Shown: piece by piece, positions 16,319 to 25,343 of the stretch
Layout of the letters: the number at the start of each line of letters is the position of its first letter
Position numbering within the stretch: position 1 is the first letter of the stretch
Source of the DNA: Desulfofundulus australicus DSM 11792
GTDB lineage: Bacteria > Bacillota > Desulfotomaculia > Desulfotomaculales > Desulfovirgulaceae
DNA length: 36,160 nt
Assembly (NCBI RefSeq): GCF_900129285.1
Contig: NZ_FQUW01000031.1
Location: forward strand, 1-36,160
Reading direction: 5' to 3'
Program-made: the position numbers and the translations under genes
The notes under the pieces: generated by a model
Databases searched by the model: none
Told to the model about the DNA's origin: nothing
The model's input: only the letters and a program-made list of their open reading frames with translations

Positions 16319-16768
16319 GTGGCGGAATTTGAACCTAAAATCATCGCATTTTGTTGTCATTATTGAGCTTACTCCGCAGCGGACCTGGCAGGTTCGATGC
16401 GACTGCAATATTCATCCAATATCCGCATTATTGAAATGCCATGTTCGGGTACCATTGACCACAGGGTACTGCTACAAGCTTTTGAAGATGGTGCCGACGG
16501 TGTGTTTGTCGCAGGCTGCATGGAAGGTGATTGCCACTTCCAAAAAGGAAACTATCGTGCTAAAAAGCGGGTTAACGCCGTGAAAAAACTACTGGATGAA
16601 ATTGGCCTTGGTGGCGATCGCCTGGAAATGTATAATCTCTCGGCGGCCATGGGCCCCCGTTTTGCAGAGATTGCCAATGAAATGACCGAGCGTATTCGCC
16701 AGCTGGGTCCAAGTCCATTAAGAAAGAATAAAGCGGGAACGTCAAGGAAAGAAGGTGATGTGGCATGA
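16319..16768 (+). CDS. mvhD: MvhD-type [2Fe-2S] subunit, selenoprotein (UGA-encoded Sec16)
   Basis: A 149-residue paralogue of the protein at 8555. GTG 16319 follows GAGGAGG (16304-16310) by 8 nt. UGA at 16364-16366 is codon 16, giving FCCHY-Sec-AYSAADLAGS. The upstream 15 codons align with the first MvhD (EPKIIAF against APKIIAF), so they are coding. Sec16 aligns with Cys17 of the first paralogue. The second half of the motif is Cys here (VAGCMEGDCHF), where the first has Sec. The C-terminus (LEMYNLSAAMGPRF, QLGPSPLR) is normal. A SECIS-like hairpin lies 14 nt past the UGA. Read conventionally, the gene would appear to start at an internal ATG near 16397 and lose half its cluster ligands. 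The stop overlaps metV by 4 nt. Confidence 0.9.
16367..16395 (+). promoter_or_regulatory. Bacterial SECIS-like element for the second mvhD
   Basis: GGACCT (16381-16386) pairs with AGGTTC (16390-16395, one G-U pair) around a GGC loop. The stem starts 14 nt after the UGA, almost the same geometry as the element in flxD. The stem is shorter and weaker than that one. Support comes mainly from its position and from the clear protein homology on both sides of the UGA. Confidence 0.65.
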
Positions 16769-17436
16769 TCATAGCACAACAAAAGCCAATTAAAGATATT
16801 GCCGCCATGATTGAGGACTGCAAAAAAGTTCTTCTTGTTGGTTGTGCCGGTTGCGTTACCGTTTGCCTCTCGGGAGGCGAAAAAGAAACTGAAGTTCTGG
16901 CCTCCTCGCTGCGCATCATGCGCCGTTTACAGGGTAACCCTCTAGAAACAGTGACAATAACTGCCACAAGGCAATGCGACCCGGAATATATTGAACCTCT
17001 GGAAAATCTGGTCAAGGACGTTGATGCCATAATTTCCCTTGCCTGTGGTGTAGGTGTACAGTATCTGGCGGAACGATTCCATGATAAGTGGGTGGTACCT
17101 GCCCAGAATACCATGTTTGTGGGCGGTTCCAGAACTCATGGGGTATGGGAAGAAAGGTGCGGCCTTTGCGGGGATTGCATTCTTCACCGTACCGGCGGTA
17201 TATGCCCCATCATCCGCTGCTCCAAGAGCATTTTAAATGGTCCCTGTGGTGGCTCCCAGTACGGCAAGTGCGAAATCAGTAAAGATGTGGACTGTGCCTG
17301 GCAGTTGATTTACGACCGGATGAAAGCTCTGGGTAAGCTGGATAAGTTAATGGAAATCCAGCCGCCCAAAGACTGGTCCAAATCCCGCGACGGAGGACCG
17401 CGCAAAGCCATCAGGGAGGATGTGATGATCGGGTGA
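16765..17436 (+). CDS. metV: MetV, methylene-THF reductase iron-sulfur/zinc subunit
   Basis: A 223-residue protein of the methylene-THF reductase C-terminal (MTHFR_C) family that partners with MetF in acetogens. It is cysteine-rich: GCAGCVTVC near residue 30, then a C-terminal cluster (CGLCGDC, GGICPIIRCSK, NGPCGGSQYGKCE). It would pass electrons from the Hdr set to the MetF flavin. ATG 16765 overlaps the selenoprotein stop (ATGA) and the stop overlaps metF (GTGA), so mvhD-metV-metF are translationally coupled. This supports a single enzyme complex. Confidence 0.93.
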   Translation: MIIAQQKPIKDIAAMIEDCKKVLLVGCAGCVTVCLSGGEKETEVLASSLRIMRRLQGNPLETVTITATRQCDPEYIEPLENLVKDVDAIISLACGVGVQYLAERFHDKWVVPAQNTMFVGGSRTHGVWEERCGLCGDCILHRTGGICPIIRCSKSILNGPCGGSQYGKCEISKDVDCAWQLIYDRMKALGKLDKLMEIQPPKDWSKSRDGGPRKAIREDVMIG

Positions 17437-18356
17437 AAACAGAAAGCAAACTGCAAAAGCTTCTCGATAGCGGACATTTTGCGGTAACTGCAGAAATCGG
17501 ACCTCCCAAGCATGCGTCCGCCCATGGTATTCGCCATCACGCCCAAATGCTAAAAGACTATGTGGATGCTACCAACATAACTGATTGCCAGACAGCCATC
17601 GTAAGGCTTTCCAGTATAGCATCCGCTGTGCACATCCTGGACTGTGGTCTGGAACCCATCGTACAGATGACCTGCCGTGACAGGAATCGTATTGCCATCC
17701 AGAGTGATCTTCTGGGTGCTTATAGCCTGGGAGTCAGGAATTTGCTCTGCCTGTCCGGCGATCATCAAAAATTTGGTAATGAGCCGTCGGCTAAAAACGT
17801 CTACGATATTGATTCCATACAATTAATTTATTTAATGCGTCGCATGCGTGATGAAAAATTATTCTTCTCCGGTGAGCCCATTAAAGAACATGAACCACGC
17901 TTCTTTATCGGGGCTGTTGCCAACCCCTTTGCGGACCCATTTGAGTTCCGTGTAGCCCGCCTGGAGAAAAAAGTAGAGGCCGGGGCAGAGTTCATACAGA
18001 CGCAATGTATCTTTGACATGGAGCGTTTCGAACGCTTTATGGAAATGGTGAGGGAAAGGGGTATTCACGAGCGGGTACACATTCTGGCAGGAGTCACCCC
18101 CCTTAAGAGCTGGCGGGCAGCTAAATACCTGCAAACCAGTGTCTCAGGAATGATTGTACCCGACGATATTGTGGAAAGGCTTAAAAAAGCCGATGATCCC
18201 AAGCGGGAAGGCATTGAAATCTGTATTGAACAAATCAAGCATATCCGCACCATTCCAGGTGTACACGGTGTCCATATTATGGCCATTGCCTGGGAAGAAG
18301 TGGTGCCGGAAATTGTGGAACGGTCTGGACTTTATCCGCGGCCCAAAGTGGAATAA
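17433..18356 (+). CDS. metF: 5,10-Methylenetetrahydrofolate reductase, catalytic subunit
   Basis: A 307-residue FAD-dependent TIM barrel that reduces methylene-THF to methyl-THF, the substrate of AcsE. Family features include AVTAEIGPPKHAS at the N-terminus (Glu of the active site), LLCLSGDHQ, a GAVANPF segment and AEFIQTQCIFDMERFERFME. The C-terminus ends with GVHIMAIAWEEVVPEIVERSGL. Without a built-in NAD(P)H regulatory domain it depends on MetV and the Hdr proteins for electrons. It is the last gene of the long + strand methyl-branch operon and is followed 11 nt later by a strong terminator. Confidence 0.95.
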   Translation: MKTESKLQKLLDSGHFAVTAEIGPPKHASAHGIRHHAQMLKDYVDATNITDCQTAIVRLSSIASAVHILDCGLEPIVQMTCRDRNRIAIQSDLLGAYSLGVRNLLCLSGDHQKFGNEPSAKNVYDIDSIQLIYLMRRMRDEKLFFSGEPIKEHEPRFFIGAVANPFADPFEFRVARLEKKVEAGAEFIQTQCIFDMERFERFMEMVRERGIHERVHILAGVTPLKSWRAAKYLQTSVSGMIVPDDIVERLKKADDPKREGIEICIEQIKHIRTIPGVHGVHIMAIAWEEVVPEIVERSGLYPRPKVE

Positions 18357-18367
18357 AGCAAAAATCG

Positions 18368-18392
18368 AACCCCCGCGTAAAGCGGGGGTTTT
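18368..18392 (+). terminator. Rho-independent terminator after metF
   Basis: AACCCCCGC pairs perfectly with GCGGGGGTT around GTAAA, followed by TTTT. On the opposite strand the same stem is followed by a GATTTTT stretch, so it may also serve the convergent gap gene. Confidence 0.9.
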
Positions 18393-18416
18393 ACATAAAA
18401 TTTTTATAAAAGATCC

Positions 18417-19725
<1,309 letters not shown>

Positions 19726-20040
19726 ATGATTTTAACAACCACTCCCAATGTAGAGGGGAAAAAAATTTTGGCTTATTTGGGCATCGTGACCGGTGAAGCA
19801 ATAATGGGTGCTAATATAGTACGGGATTTATTTGCCACCATTACCGACATTGTAGGAGGTCGATCTGGAGCTTATGAAACAAAACTATCCCAGGCCCGCC
19901 AGATTGCCCTGGAAGAAATGACCACCCAGGCCCGGCGGTTGGGAGCCAATGCGGTAATCGGTATTGATCTTGATTATGAAGTAATTCGGGAAGGTATGCT
20001 CATGGTTACAGCCAGTGGTACAGCAGTGAAGGTTGAATAA
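19726..20040 (+). CDS. YbjQ/UPF0145 family protein
   Basis: A 104-residue cytoplasmic protein of the UPF0145 (YbjQ) family, also described as a putative heavy-metal-binding domain. Recognised by [17 protein letters not shown], the [13 protein letters not shown] segment, [20 protein letters not shown], and the final strand ([14 protein letters not shown]). The family forms pentameric rings in known structures; its biochemical role is not established. A strong GAGGAGG site precedes the ATG. It appears to be a single gene, with 179 nt before the next one. Confidence 0.9.
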   Translation: MILTTTPNVEGKKILAYLGIVTGEAIMGANIVRDLFATITDIVGGRSGAYETKLSQARQIALEEMTTQARRLGANAVIGIDLDYEVIREGMLMVTASGTAVKVE

Positions 20041-20152
20041 AAATATTACCAGAGTGCCAGGATTAGGTTATAAAGGATTTTAACGTGTTATATTTTGCCA
20101 GGGGCACTGGGTTTTTCTACTGTACCTACCAGTATTGAAAAAGATATGTTAA

Positions 20153-20173
20153 AATACTAATGGTTTTAGTATT
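20153..20173 (+). promoter_or_regulatory. Dyad upstream of the cysteine hydrolase gene
   Basis: AATACTAA and TTAGTATT form a perfect 8-bp dyad with a 5-nt spacer, 46 nt before the next start codon. It could be an operator or a weak mRNA hairpin. It is too AT-rich to be a convincing terminator. Confidence 0.3.
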
Positions 20174-20219
20174 AACAGATTTAGTAATAGCAACAAGTTT
20201 AATATAAGGAGGGATATTT

Positions 20220-20756
20220 ATGCCTCGCCATGTTTTAATGGTAATAGATATGCTAAAGGACTTTATTGATAGTAACGGAACATTAAATTGCGGTAAAAAC
20301 GGCAGAAAGATTGTCCCGTTTGTGGTGGAAAAAGTGAAAGAGTTCATGAACCAGCAGGAACCGATAATTTTTATTATGGATGCTCATTCACCAGAAGATC
20401 CGGAATTCTCCCGTTTTCCCATCCATTGCGTTTACGGTACTCCGGGAGCAAGCCTTATTGATGAACTGGCATCGCTGATTGAAGAATACCCCTTTGCCAT
20501 TAAAGTTCCCAAAACACGTTATAGTGGTTTTTACCGGACCAATTTGAGTAAAATTTTGGAAGACCTTAATCCAGTCGCAGTCCACATTGTAGGCGTTTGC
20601 ACCAATATCTGCGTTTTATACACTGTAGAGGAATTGCGGAATAGGGATTACCGAACCATAGTATATTCTAAAGGTGTAGCCAGTTTTGATGAAGAAGCTC
20701 ATCTTTGGGCATTAAAACAAATGGAAACAGTTTTAGGAGCGGAGATTGTTGAATGA
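20220..20756 (+). CDS. Isochorismatase-family cysteine hydrolase (nicotinamidase-like)
   Basis: A 178-residue alpha/beta hydrolase of the isochorismatase/nicotinamidase superfamily. The catalytic triad is visible: Asp10 (VIDMLKDF), a Lys in AIKVPKTRYSGF and the nucleophile Cys131 in VGVCTNICVLYT. The metal-binding region MDAHSPEDPEF is present, as in nicotinamidase (deamidation of nicotinamide in NAD salvage), but substrate specificity cannot be fixed from these motifs. It overlaps the following PHP gene by 4 nt (ATGA), so the two are co-translated. A GGAGGG ribosome site precedes the ATG. Confidence 0.88.
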   Translation: MPRHVLMVIDMLKDFIDSNGTLNCGKNGRKIVPFVVEKVKEFMNQQEPIIFIMDAHSPEDPEFSRFPIHCVYGTPGASLIDELASLIEEYPFAIKVPKTRYSGFYRTNLSKILEDLNPVAVHIVGVCTNICVLYTVEELRNRDYRTIVYSKGVASFDEEAHLWALKQMETVLGAEIVE

Positions 20757-21604
20757 TATATCTCCTGGACTACCATATACATCCGGGTTATTCCATTGAT
20801 GCCGAAGACCAAAGCATTCTGGAATATTGTCAGAGGGCATTAAAACTTGAATTGAAAGAAATCTGTTTTACCCCCCATCTGGAAGTGGACCCGGTGCGCA
20901 GGCAAAAAGATTGGTTTGTGCGGGTAGAAGGAAAATTTCATCCCATGGAAGACCTGAGCTGGCTTGACAATTACTTCTTTGAAATTGAAAATGCTCGAAA
21001 CCAATTACGAAGTACACATTTAAAAATTAAAGCCGGCGTGGAAATTGGGTATATACGGGGTTGTGAGGAAAGAATAGAAAAAATTATTACCAGTTATCCA
21101 TTCGATTATGTACTGGGTTCAATACATTGCCTTGCTCACCAGTCCATATCTTCCTGGAAAGAAAGCCAGCAGTACTTTTCCTCTCATACTGTAGATGAGG
21201 CATTAAACGAATATTTCCAGATATTACAGGATGCAGTAAATTGTAACCTTTTTGATTGTATAGCTCACCTGGATCTTTATCGCCGTCATGGTGAACGCTT
21301 CTGGGGTAAAACTTTAATAGATGCCCATCAGGGAAAGATCGAGCCTATACTGAAGGATATGGCACGAAAAAAAATTGGCCTGGAAGTAAACACCTCCAGC
21401 ATAAAACGGGGGCTAAGCGAGTTTCATCCCAGCAGGGAAATTCTTTTCCTGGCCCGTGAGTATGGTGTGAAAGTATTTACCGTTGGCTCTGACGCGCACC
21501 GGCTTTCAGAACTGGGAGCATATATAAAGCAGGCGATAATTATGCTAAAAGAAATGGGGTTAGCAGTATATACATTTACTGCTCGTCAACCCTGCCCCTT
21601 ATAA
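20753..21604 (+). CDS. PHP-domain phosphatase (histidinol-phosphatase-like)
   Basis: A 283-residue PHP-superfamily metallohydrolase. The signature DYHIHPGYSIDAED supplies the first metal ligands. Later ligands appear in CFTPHLE, KAGVEIGYI, DYVLGSIHCL, CIAHLDLYRRHG and TVGSDAHRLSELG. This full set matches HisK/HisJ-type histidinol-phosphate phosphatases, which make histidinol from histidinol phosphate. No other his gene is nearby, and its coupling to the cysteine hydrolase suggests it could act on another phosphate ester. The product name is therefore family level only. Confidence 0.85.
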   Translation: MIYLLDYHIHPGYSIDAEDQSILEYCQRALKLELKEICFTPHLEVDPVRRQKDWFVRVEGKFHPMEDLSWLDNYFFEIENARNQLRSTHLKIKAGVEIGYIRGCEERIEKIITSYPFDYVLGSIHCLAHQSISSWKESQQYFSSHTVDEALNEYFQILQDAVNCNLFDCIAHLDLYRRHGERFWGKTLIDAHQGKIEPILKDMARKKIGLEVNTSSIKRGLSEFHPSREILFLAREYGVKVFTVGSDAHRLSELGAYIKQAIIMLKEMGLAVYTFTARQPCPL

Positions 21605-21669
21605 GGTTTTTTTTATCTGGACAAACTTCCTCCCTTACCATAAAATATTCACTAACAGGGAGGAAAGTC

Positions 21670-22446
21670 ATGATGAGCGGTAGAACGGTAAAAAGATACC
21701 GTGAGGGAAATATTACCGCTGCCTTTGGAACAGATCTTTTACTCCAGGGCATTACAGCTGTTCCCAACCTTTTGCTTCGCTTATATCGCCACCTTGATAT
21801 AACCGATGAAGAAATGATCCTTCTCATTCAACTTTTAAGGTTACAGATAGAGGAAAAAAATTTACTTCCTTCCGCTTCTGCGCTGGCTGAGTGTACGTCC
21901 CAGGATGTAACCCGGATACAGCAAAATCTAAACAGGTTGTTAGAAAAAGAGGTCCTGGCTGTAACTCAGTATTACGATGAAAATAAGGATCAAATCCTGA
22001 GTGGGTACGATTTTGAACCGTTGCTGGAAAAGCTTTCAGAGATCTGGGCCAGTATCAGGGTCAGGGAAATAGAGCGTACCCGCTGCTTGCTGGAAAAAAG
22101 AACCCGGATGGAAGCCAATTCTCCGGAATTTGCATTAATTATAAAGGCATTTGAACAGGAGTTCGGGCGTCCTGTTTCCCCTATGGAGGTAGAACAAATA
22201 CAGCAATGGATTGAGGAATTAAACCCTACGCTGGTTTTAGAAGCCCTGCGCCGGGCTGTCTTGAGGGGAAAGCATAATTTTAAATATATTGATAGTATTA
22301 TTCTGGAGTGGAAAAAGAATAATCTCCAAACTCTGGAAGAAATAAACGCCTATGATGCACAGTTTAAGAAACGACGTTCTAAAAATACCACACCAAAGGT
22401 AGACGAGCGTAAAAAAGCGCTTTTAAAAACCCTATATCTTAGCTGA
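21670..22446 (+). CDS. DnaD-domain replication initiation protein
   Basis: A 258-residue protein with an N-terminal winged-helix-like part (DEEMILLIQLLRL, ASALAECTSQDVTRIQQNLNRLLEKEVLAV) and a C-terminal DnaD/DnaB_2 domain at about 153-225 (FALIIKAFEQEFGRPVSP, ALRRAVLRGKHNFKYIDSII, ending in the YIDSIILEWKKNN signature). DnaD proteins bind DNA and help load the replicative helicase at oriC or restart sites in Bacillota. It is followed by an ATP-binding DnaC-like gene 20 nt away, a common pair in Bacillota. The ribosome site GGGAGGAAAG precedes tandem ATGs. Confidence 0.9.
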   Translation: MMSGRTVKRYREGNITAAFGTDLLLQGITAVPNLLLRLYRHLDITDEEMILLIQLLRLQIEEKNLLPSASALAECTSQDVTRIQQNLNRLLEKEVLAVTQYYDENKDQILSGYDFEPLLEKLSEIWASIRVREIERTRCLLEKRTRMEANSPEFALIIKAFEQEFGRPVSPMEVEQIQQWIEELNPTLVLEALRRAVLRGKHNFKYIDSIILEWKKNNLQTLEEINAYDAQFKKRRSKNTTPKVDERKKALLKTLYLS

Positions 22447-22466
22447 GGGAGAAAGGATGCTGGCCA

Positions 22467-23210
22467 ATGAAGGCCTGCCCTGTATGTAATGACCGGGGTA
22501 TAGTGATAAAAAATAACGTGGCTTTTCCCTGCTCCTGTAGCAAGCAAAAAGCTATCCTCAACCGTTTTAAAGAAGCTGGATTGCCAGAAGGGTTACGTAA
22601 TCATACTTTTGATAAATTTGACTTCAAGTATTATTCCAAATTCAGAATAGATCCGGAACGAAAAATAACTTATTACGAGTTAGCCAGGCGTACCTTTCAA
22701 GCAGCAGTGGAATTCGTCCAAAACTTTAAAAAAAACCGGCATATCGACGGCCTTTTAATTACAGGTCCCGTTGGAAGTGGGAAAACATACCTGGCGGCAT
22801 GTATAGCAAACGCTTTACTGGAAGCAGAAACAGTATTATTGTTTGTCGTCGTACCTGATTTACTCGATCGCCTGCGCTCTACTTATGATCAAAACCGCCA
22901 GATAATAGAACATTATTCGGAAAAAGACCTGCTGGATACGGCAAGGGAAGTGCCTCTCTTATTTTTGGATGATTTGGGAGCCCATAATTATACTGAATGG
23001 GCTAAAAATAAACTTTACTCTATATTAAATTACCGCGTTAATCACCGTCTTCCCGTAATCATCACCACCAATATCAGCCTGGAAAACCTGGGTGAATATC
23101 TGGGGGAAAGAACTGCGTCCCGCATTTGCCAAATGTGCTGGCCCTGTCGATTATCGGTAGAAGATGATATACGAATGATCAAACGCAGGGAAAAACTCCA
23201 GGACAGCTAG
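22467..23210 (+). CDS. DnaC-like helicase-loader ATPase
   Basis: A 247-residue AAA+ protein of the DnaC/DnaI/IstB family. An N-terminal zinc-finger-like CPVCN...CSCSKQ precedes the ATPase domain, with Walker A GPVGSGKTY near residue 98 and Walker B PLLFLDDLGAHN near 168. Sensor-1 (VIITTNISLENLG) and an arginine-finger region (GERTASRI) follow. IstB proteins of IS21 elements share this domain, but the zinc-binding N-terminus and the DnaD neighbour support a chromosomal helicase loader. The riboswitch region for the cobalamin operon begins just after the stop. Confidence 0.88.
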   Translation: MKACPVCNDRGIVIKNNVAFPCSCSKQKAILNRFKEAGLPEGLRNHTFDKFDFKYYSKFRIDPERKITYYELARRTFQAAVEFVQNFKKNRHIDGLLITGPVGSGKTYLAACIANALLEAETVLLFVVVPDLLDRLRSTYDQNRQIIEHYSEKDLLDTAREVPLLFLDDLGAHNYTEWAKNKLYSILNYRVNHRLPVIITTNISLENLGEYLGERTASRICQMCWPCRLSVEDDIRMIKRREKLQDS

Positions 23211-23233
23211 TCTGAAAAGGAAAAACTAAATAT

Positions 23234-23477
23234 TAGGGGCGGGTCCCCTCGGGGGATAATAGGGAAGACCGGGGAGCAGCTAACCTGCTTGAGCCGGCGC
23301 GGTCCCGCCACTGTAACCGGGGAGGAGCCGCAAATTGCCACTGGTTATATACTCACTGGAAAGCTAAAAAGATATTTTTCAACAATTTGTTGTGATTTTA
23401 CAATATTTATTGTGAGTATTGACCGGGAAGGCGCGGTTATCTGATGATCCGCGAGCCAGGAGACCTGCCTGCCCCTT
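23234..23477 (+). ncRNA. Cobalamin (B12) riboswitch with long peripheral stem
   Basis: The aptamer shows AATAGGGAAGACCGGGG near 23257, the GCCACTGTAACCGG box, GCCACTGG, GGGAAGGC and the conserved AGCCAGGAGACCTGCC near the 3' end. AGGGGC (from about 23234) and GCCCCT (23471-23476) close P1. A peripheral helix is expanded: 23343-23356 pairs with 23412-23424 (about 13 bp with one bulge) and encloses about 55 AT-rich bases that include CAACA-ATT-TGTTG. It lies upstream of cbiD and a terminator, so adenosylcobalamin binding is expected to stop transcription of the cbi operon. Confidence 0.95.
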
Positions 23478-23481
23478 AAAA

Positions 23482-23532
23482 CTGAACTTTTCAAGTTCAG
23501 TAAAGGCCTATCTATCTTCGCGCGAAAGATAG
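23482..23532 (+). other. Two hairpins between the cobalamin aptamer and terminator
   Basis: CTGAACTT-TTC-AAGTTCAG (23482-23500) and CTATCTT-N7-AAGATAG (23512-23532) are perfect short hairpins. GGCGT at 23535-23539 can also pair with ACGCC in the 5' arm of the terminator, a possible antiterminator. They likely form the expression platform, but which alternative forms cannot be settled by eye. Confidence 0.5.
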
Positions 23533-23550
23533 CAGGCGTAATGAAACCTA

Positions 23551-23582
23551 ACACGCCCTTCTTTTGCCGGGCGTGTTTTTTT
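23551..23582 (+). terminator. Riboswitch expression-platform terminator
   Basis: ACACGCCC pairs perfectly with GGGCGTGT around a 10-nt loop and is followed by a T-run, 17 nt before the cbiD start. It is a textbook intrinsic terminator placed for riboswitch control. Confidence 0.92.
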
Positions 23583-23598
23583 CAGGAGGAAAAATGAA

Positions 23599-24702
23599 GT
23601 GACTAAATCTTTACGTAACGGAATTACCACCGGAGCATGTGCTGCTGCAGCAGCCCGTGCGGCTACAGAATTACTTTATCATGATACCAAGCCTGGTGAA
23701 GTTACCCTGGTAAATCCAACTGGCCAGTTAATCAGGGTACCAATCCATAAGCTGGAAAAAATACCCGGTGGCACAAGGGCAGTAGTAATTAAAGACGGGG
23801 GGGATGATCCCGACGTTACCCACGGCCTCCCAGTTGTAGTAGAAGCTCGCCCCACTAAAAAAGGGATCCAGCTCCGCGGGGGACCCGGTGTAGGACGGGT
23901 TACCAAACGGGGTCTGGCAGTGGCAGTAGGAGAGCCAGCCATTAACCCTGTTCCAAGGCAAATGATCAGGGAAGCGGTAAACAGCATCCTTCCTCCCAAT
24001 CGGGGAGTGGAACTTACGGTCAGCGTACCCGGAGGAGAGCTGGTGGCCAGGCGCACCCTGAACCCCCGCCTGGGGATTGTAGGAGGTATATCCATATTGG
24101 GAACAACGGGGATAGTTCGGCCCATGTCCGAAGAAGCTTTTAAAGATTCTCTATTACCACTGCTGGACGTAGCCAGGGCAGCGGGTTTTAACCAGGTTGT
24201 TCTTACTCCCGGACAAATGGGGGTTCGGACGGCAGTTAATAAATACGGGTTTCCAGCCGATGCCGTGGTGGAAATGAGTAATTTCGTGGGGTTCATGCTG
24301 GAAAACTGTGTAGAAAAAGGCTTTTCCGGCGTTCTCCTCTGGGGACATCATGGCAAATTGTTAAAAGTTGCAGCTGGAATATTTCACACCCACAGCCGCA
24401 TAGCCGATGCCCGGCGAGAAACGCTGGCCAGTTATGCTGCCCTGATGGGAGCAGACAGAACCCTGATTGCTCATATTATGGAAGCCGGCACTATTGAAAG
24501 TGTAGTAGATCTCCTGGCTGAACATAATTTATTGGGCATATACCATCAGCTGGCTAGCCGGGCCAGCCAGCGAGCCATGGAGTACGTCCACCACCGCTTG
24601 CTGGTGGGAACGGTATTCTTGACCTTAGATGGCAAAATCCTGGGATGGGACCATCATGCCCGGGAAATAGGGAGGGCACTGGGATGCCGCGAATTAAAAT
24701 AA
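23599..24702 (+). CDS. cbiD: Cobalt-precorrin-5B C1-methyltransferase
   Basis: A 367-residue SAM-dependent methyltransferase of the anaerobic corrin pathway; it methylates C1 of the ring after CbiG acts. It is identified by the N-terminal GITTGACAAAAARAATELL, KDGGDDPDVTHGLPV, GGPGVGRVTKRGLAV and TGIVRPMSEEAF. The start is GTG 23599 behind AGGAGG (23584-23589). An ATG at 23594 opens only a two-codon frame. It is the first gene of ten tightly packed cbi genes controlled by the riboswitch. Its 3' end overlaps cbiE by 19 nt. Confidence 0.96.
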   Translation: MTKSLRNGITTGACAAAAARAATELLYHDTKPGEVTLVNPTGQLIRVPIHKLEKIPGGTRAVVIKDGGDDPDVTHGLPVVVEARPTKKGIQLRGGPGVGRVTKRGLAVAVGEPAINPVPRQMIREAVNSILPPNRGVELTVSVPGGELVARRTLNPRLGIVGGISILGTTGIVRPMSEEAFKDSLLPLLDVARAAGFNQVVLTPGQMGVRTAVNKYGFPADAVVEMSNFVGFMLENCVEKGFSGVLLWGHHGKLLKVAAGIFHTHSRIADARRETLASYAALMGADRTLIAHIMEAGTIESVVDLLAEHNLLGIYHQLASRASQRAMEYVHHRLLVGTVFLTLDGKILGWDHHAREIGRALGCRELK

Positions 24703-25343
24703 TTGGGGTGGGCCCGGGCCACCAGGATTACCTTACTCCCGCAGCCCAAAAGGCTCTGGCCGAAGCCGGGGTGCTGGTAGGCGGCATTCGCCACCTTTCT
24801 CTTTTAGCCAATGGTAGACAAAAAACGTTTATCATTAAAAATAACCTTAAGGCCATGGTTGATTTTATCAATCGACACCGGGAAGAAGGAGTAGCCGTTA
24901 TAGCCTCCGGCGACCCCGGTTTATATGGTATTCTGCAGTACCTGCGTCAATACTTTTCTGTAGAGGAACTGGAAGTAATTCCTGGTGTCAGTTCTGTGCA
25001 ACTGGCCTTCGCCCGCCTGGCCCTGCCCTGGCACGATGCCCTGATTACAAGTGCTCACGGAAGACCAGTTGAAGACTTGATTCAGCTGGTGCACGACCAT
25101 AAAAAAGTAGCCCTTTTTACCGACCCGAGAAGTTCACCCAGCCGCATAGCCAGCATGCTCTTAGAAGCAGGTATAATCAACCGAAAAATTTTTGTTTGTT
25201 GTAATTTGAGTTATCCGGAAGAAAAAATCCTGGAAACCACAGCCGGTGAACTAGCCTGTATGGATCTATCCGGGCAAAAAAATTGTGTTATGGTGATTAT
25301 AGATGAGAAAGTCCTGGCCTTACACGACTCCGGGAATTCCTGA
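24684..25343 (+). CDS. cbiE: Cobalt-precorrin-7 C5-methyltransferase
   Basis: A 219-residue tetrapyrrole methylase. The SAM-binding first loop is IIGVGPGHQDYLTPAA; VIASGDPGLYGIL and EVIPGVSSVQLAFARL are the next family motifs. CbiE methylates C5 of the corrin ring, and CbiT handles C15 and decarboxylation. An earlier in-frame ATG at 24645 would add 13 unrelated residues; the GGGAGGG site before 24684 and the short MPRIKIIGVGPG start favour the later ATG. It overlaps cbiT by 41 nt. In many organisms CbiE and CbiT are one fused protein (CobL); here they are separate but overlapping. Confidence 0.93.
   Translation: MPRIKIIGVGPGHQDYLTPAAQKALAEAGVLVGGIRHLSLLANGRQKTFIIKNNLKAMVDFINRHREEGVAVIASGDPGLYGILQYLRQYFSVEELEVIPGVSSVQLAFARLALPWHDALITSAHGRPVEDLIQLVHDHKKVALFTDPRSSPSRIASMLLEAGIINRKIFVCCNLSYPEEKILETTAGELACMDLSGQKNCVMVIIDEKVLALHDSGNS

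Noticed and set aside
22467-23210. The DnaC-like gene could be istB of an IS21 element
   Set aside because: There is no istA or terminal repeat nearby; it has a zinc-binding N-terminus and follows a dnaD gene, a usual chromosomal pairing.
23594-23602. ATG-AAG-TGA mini-ORF just before cbiD
   Set aside because: It is two codons long and overlaps the real GTG start; nothing supports a regulatory uORF.
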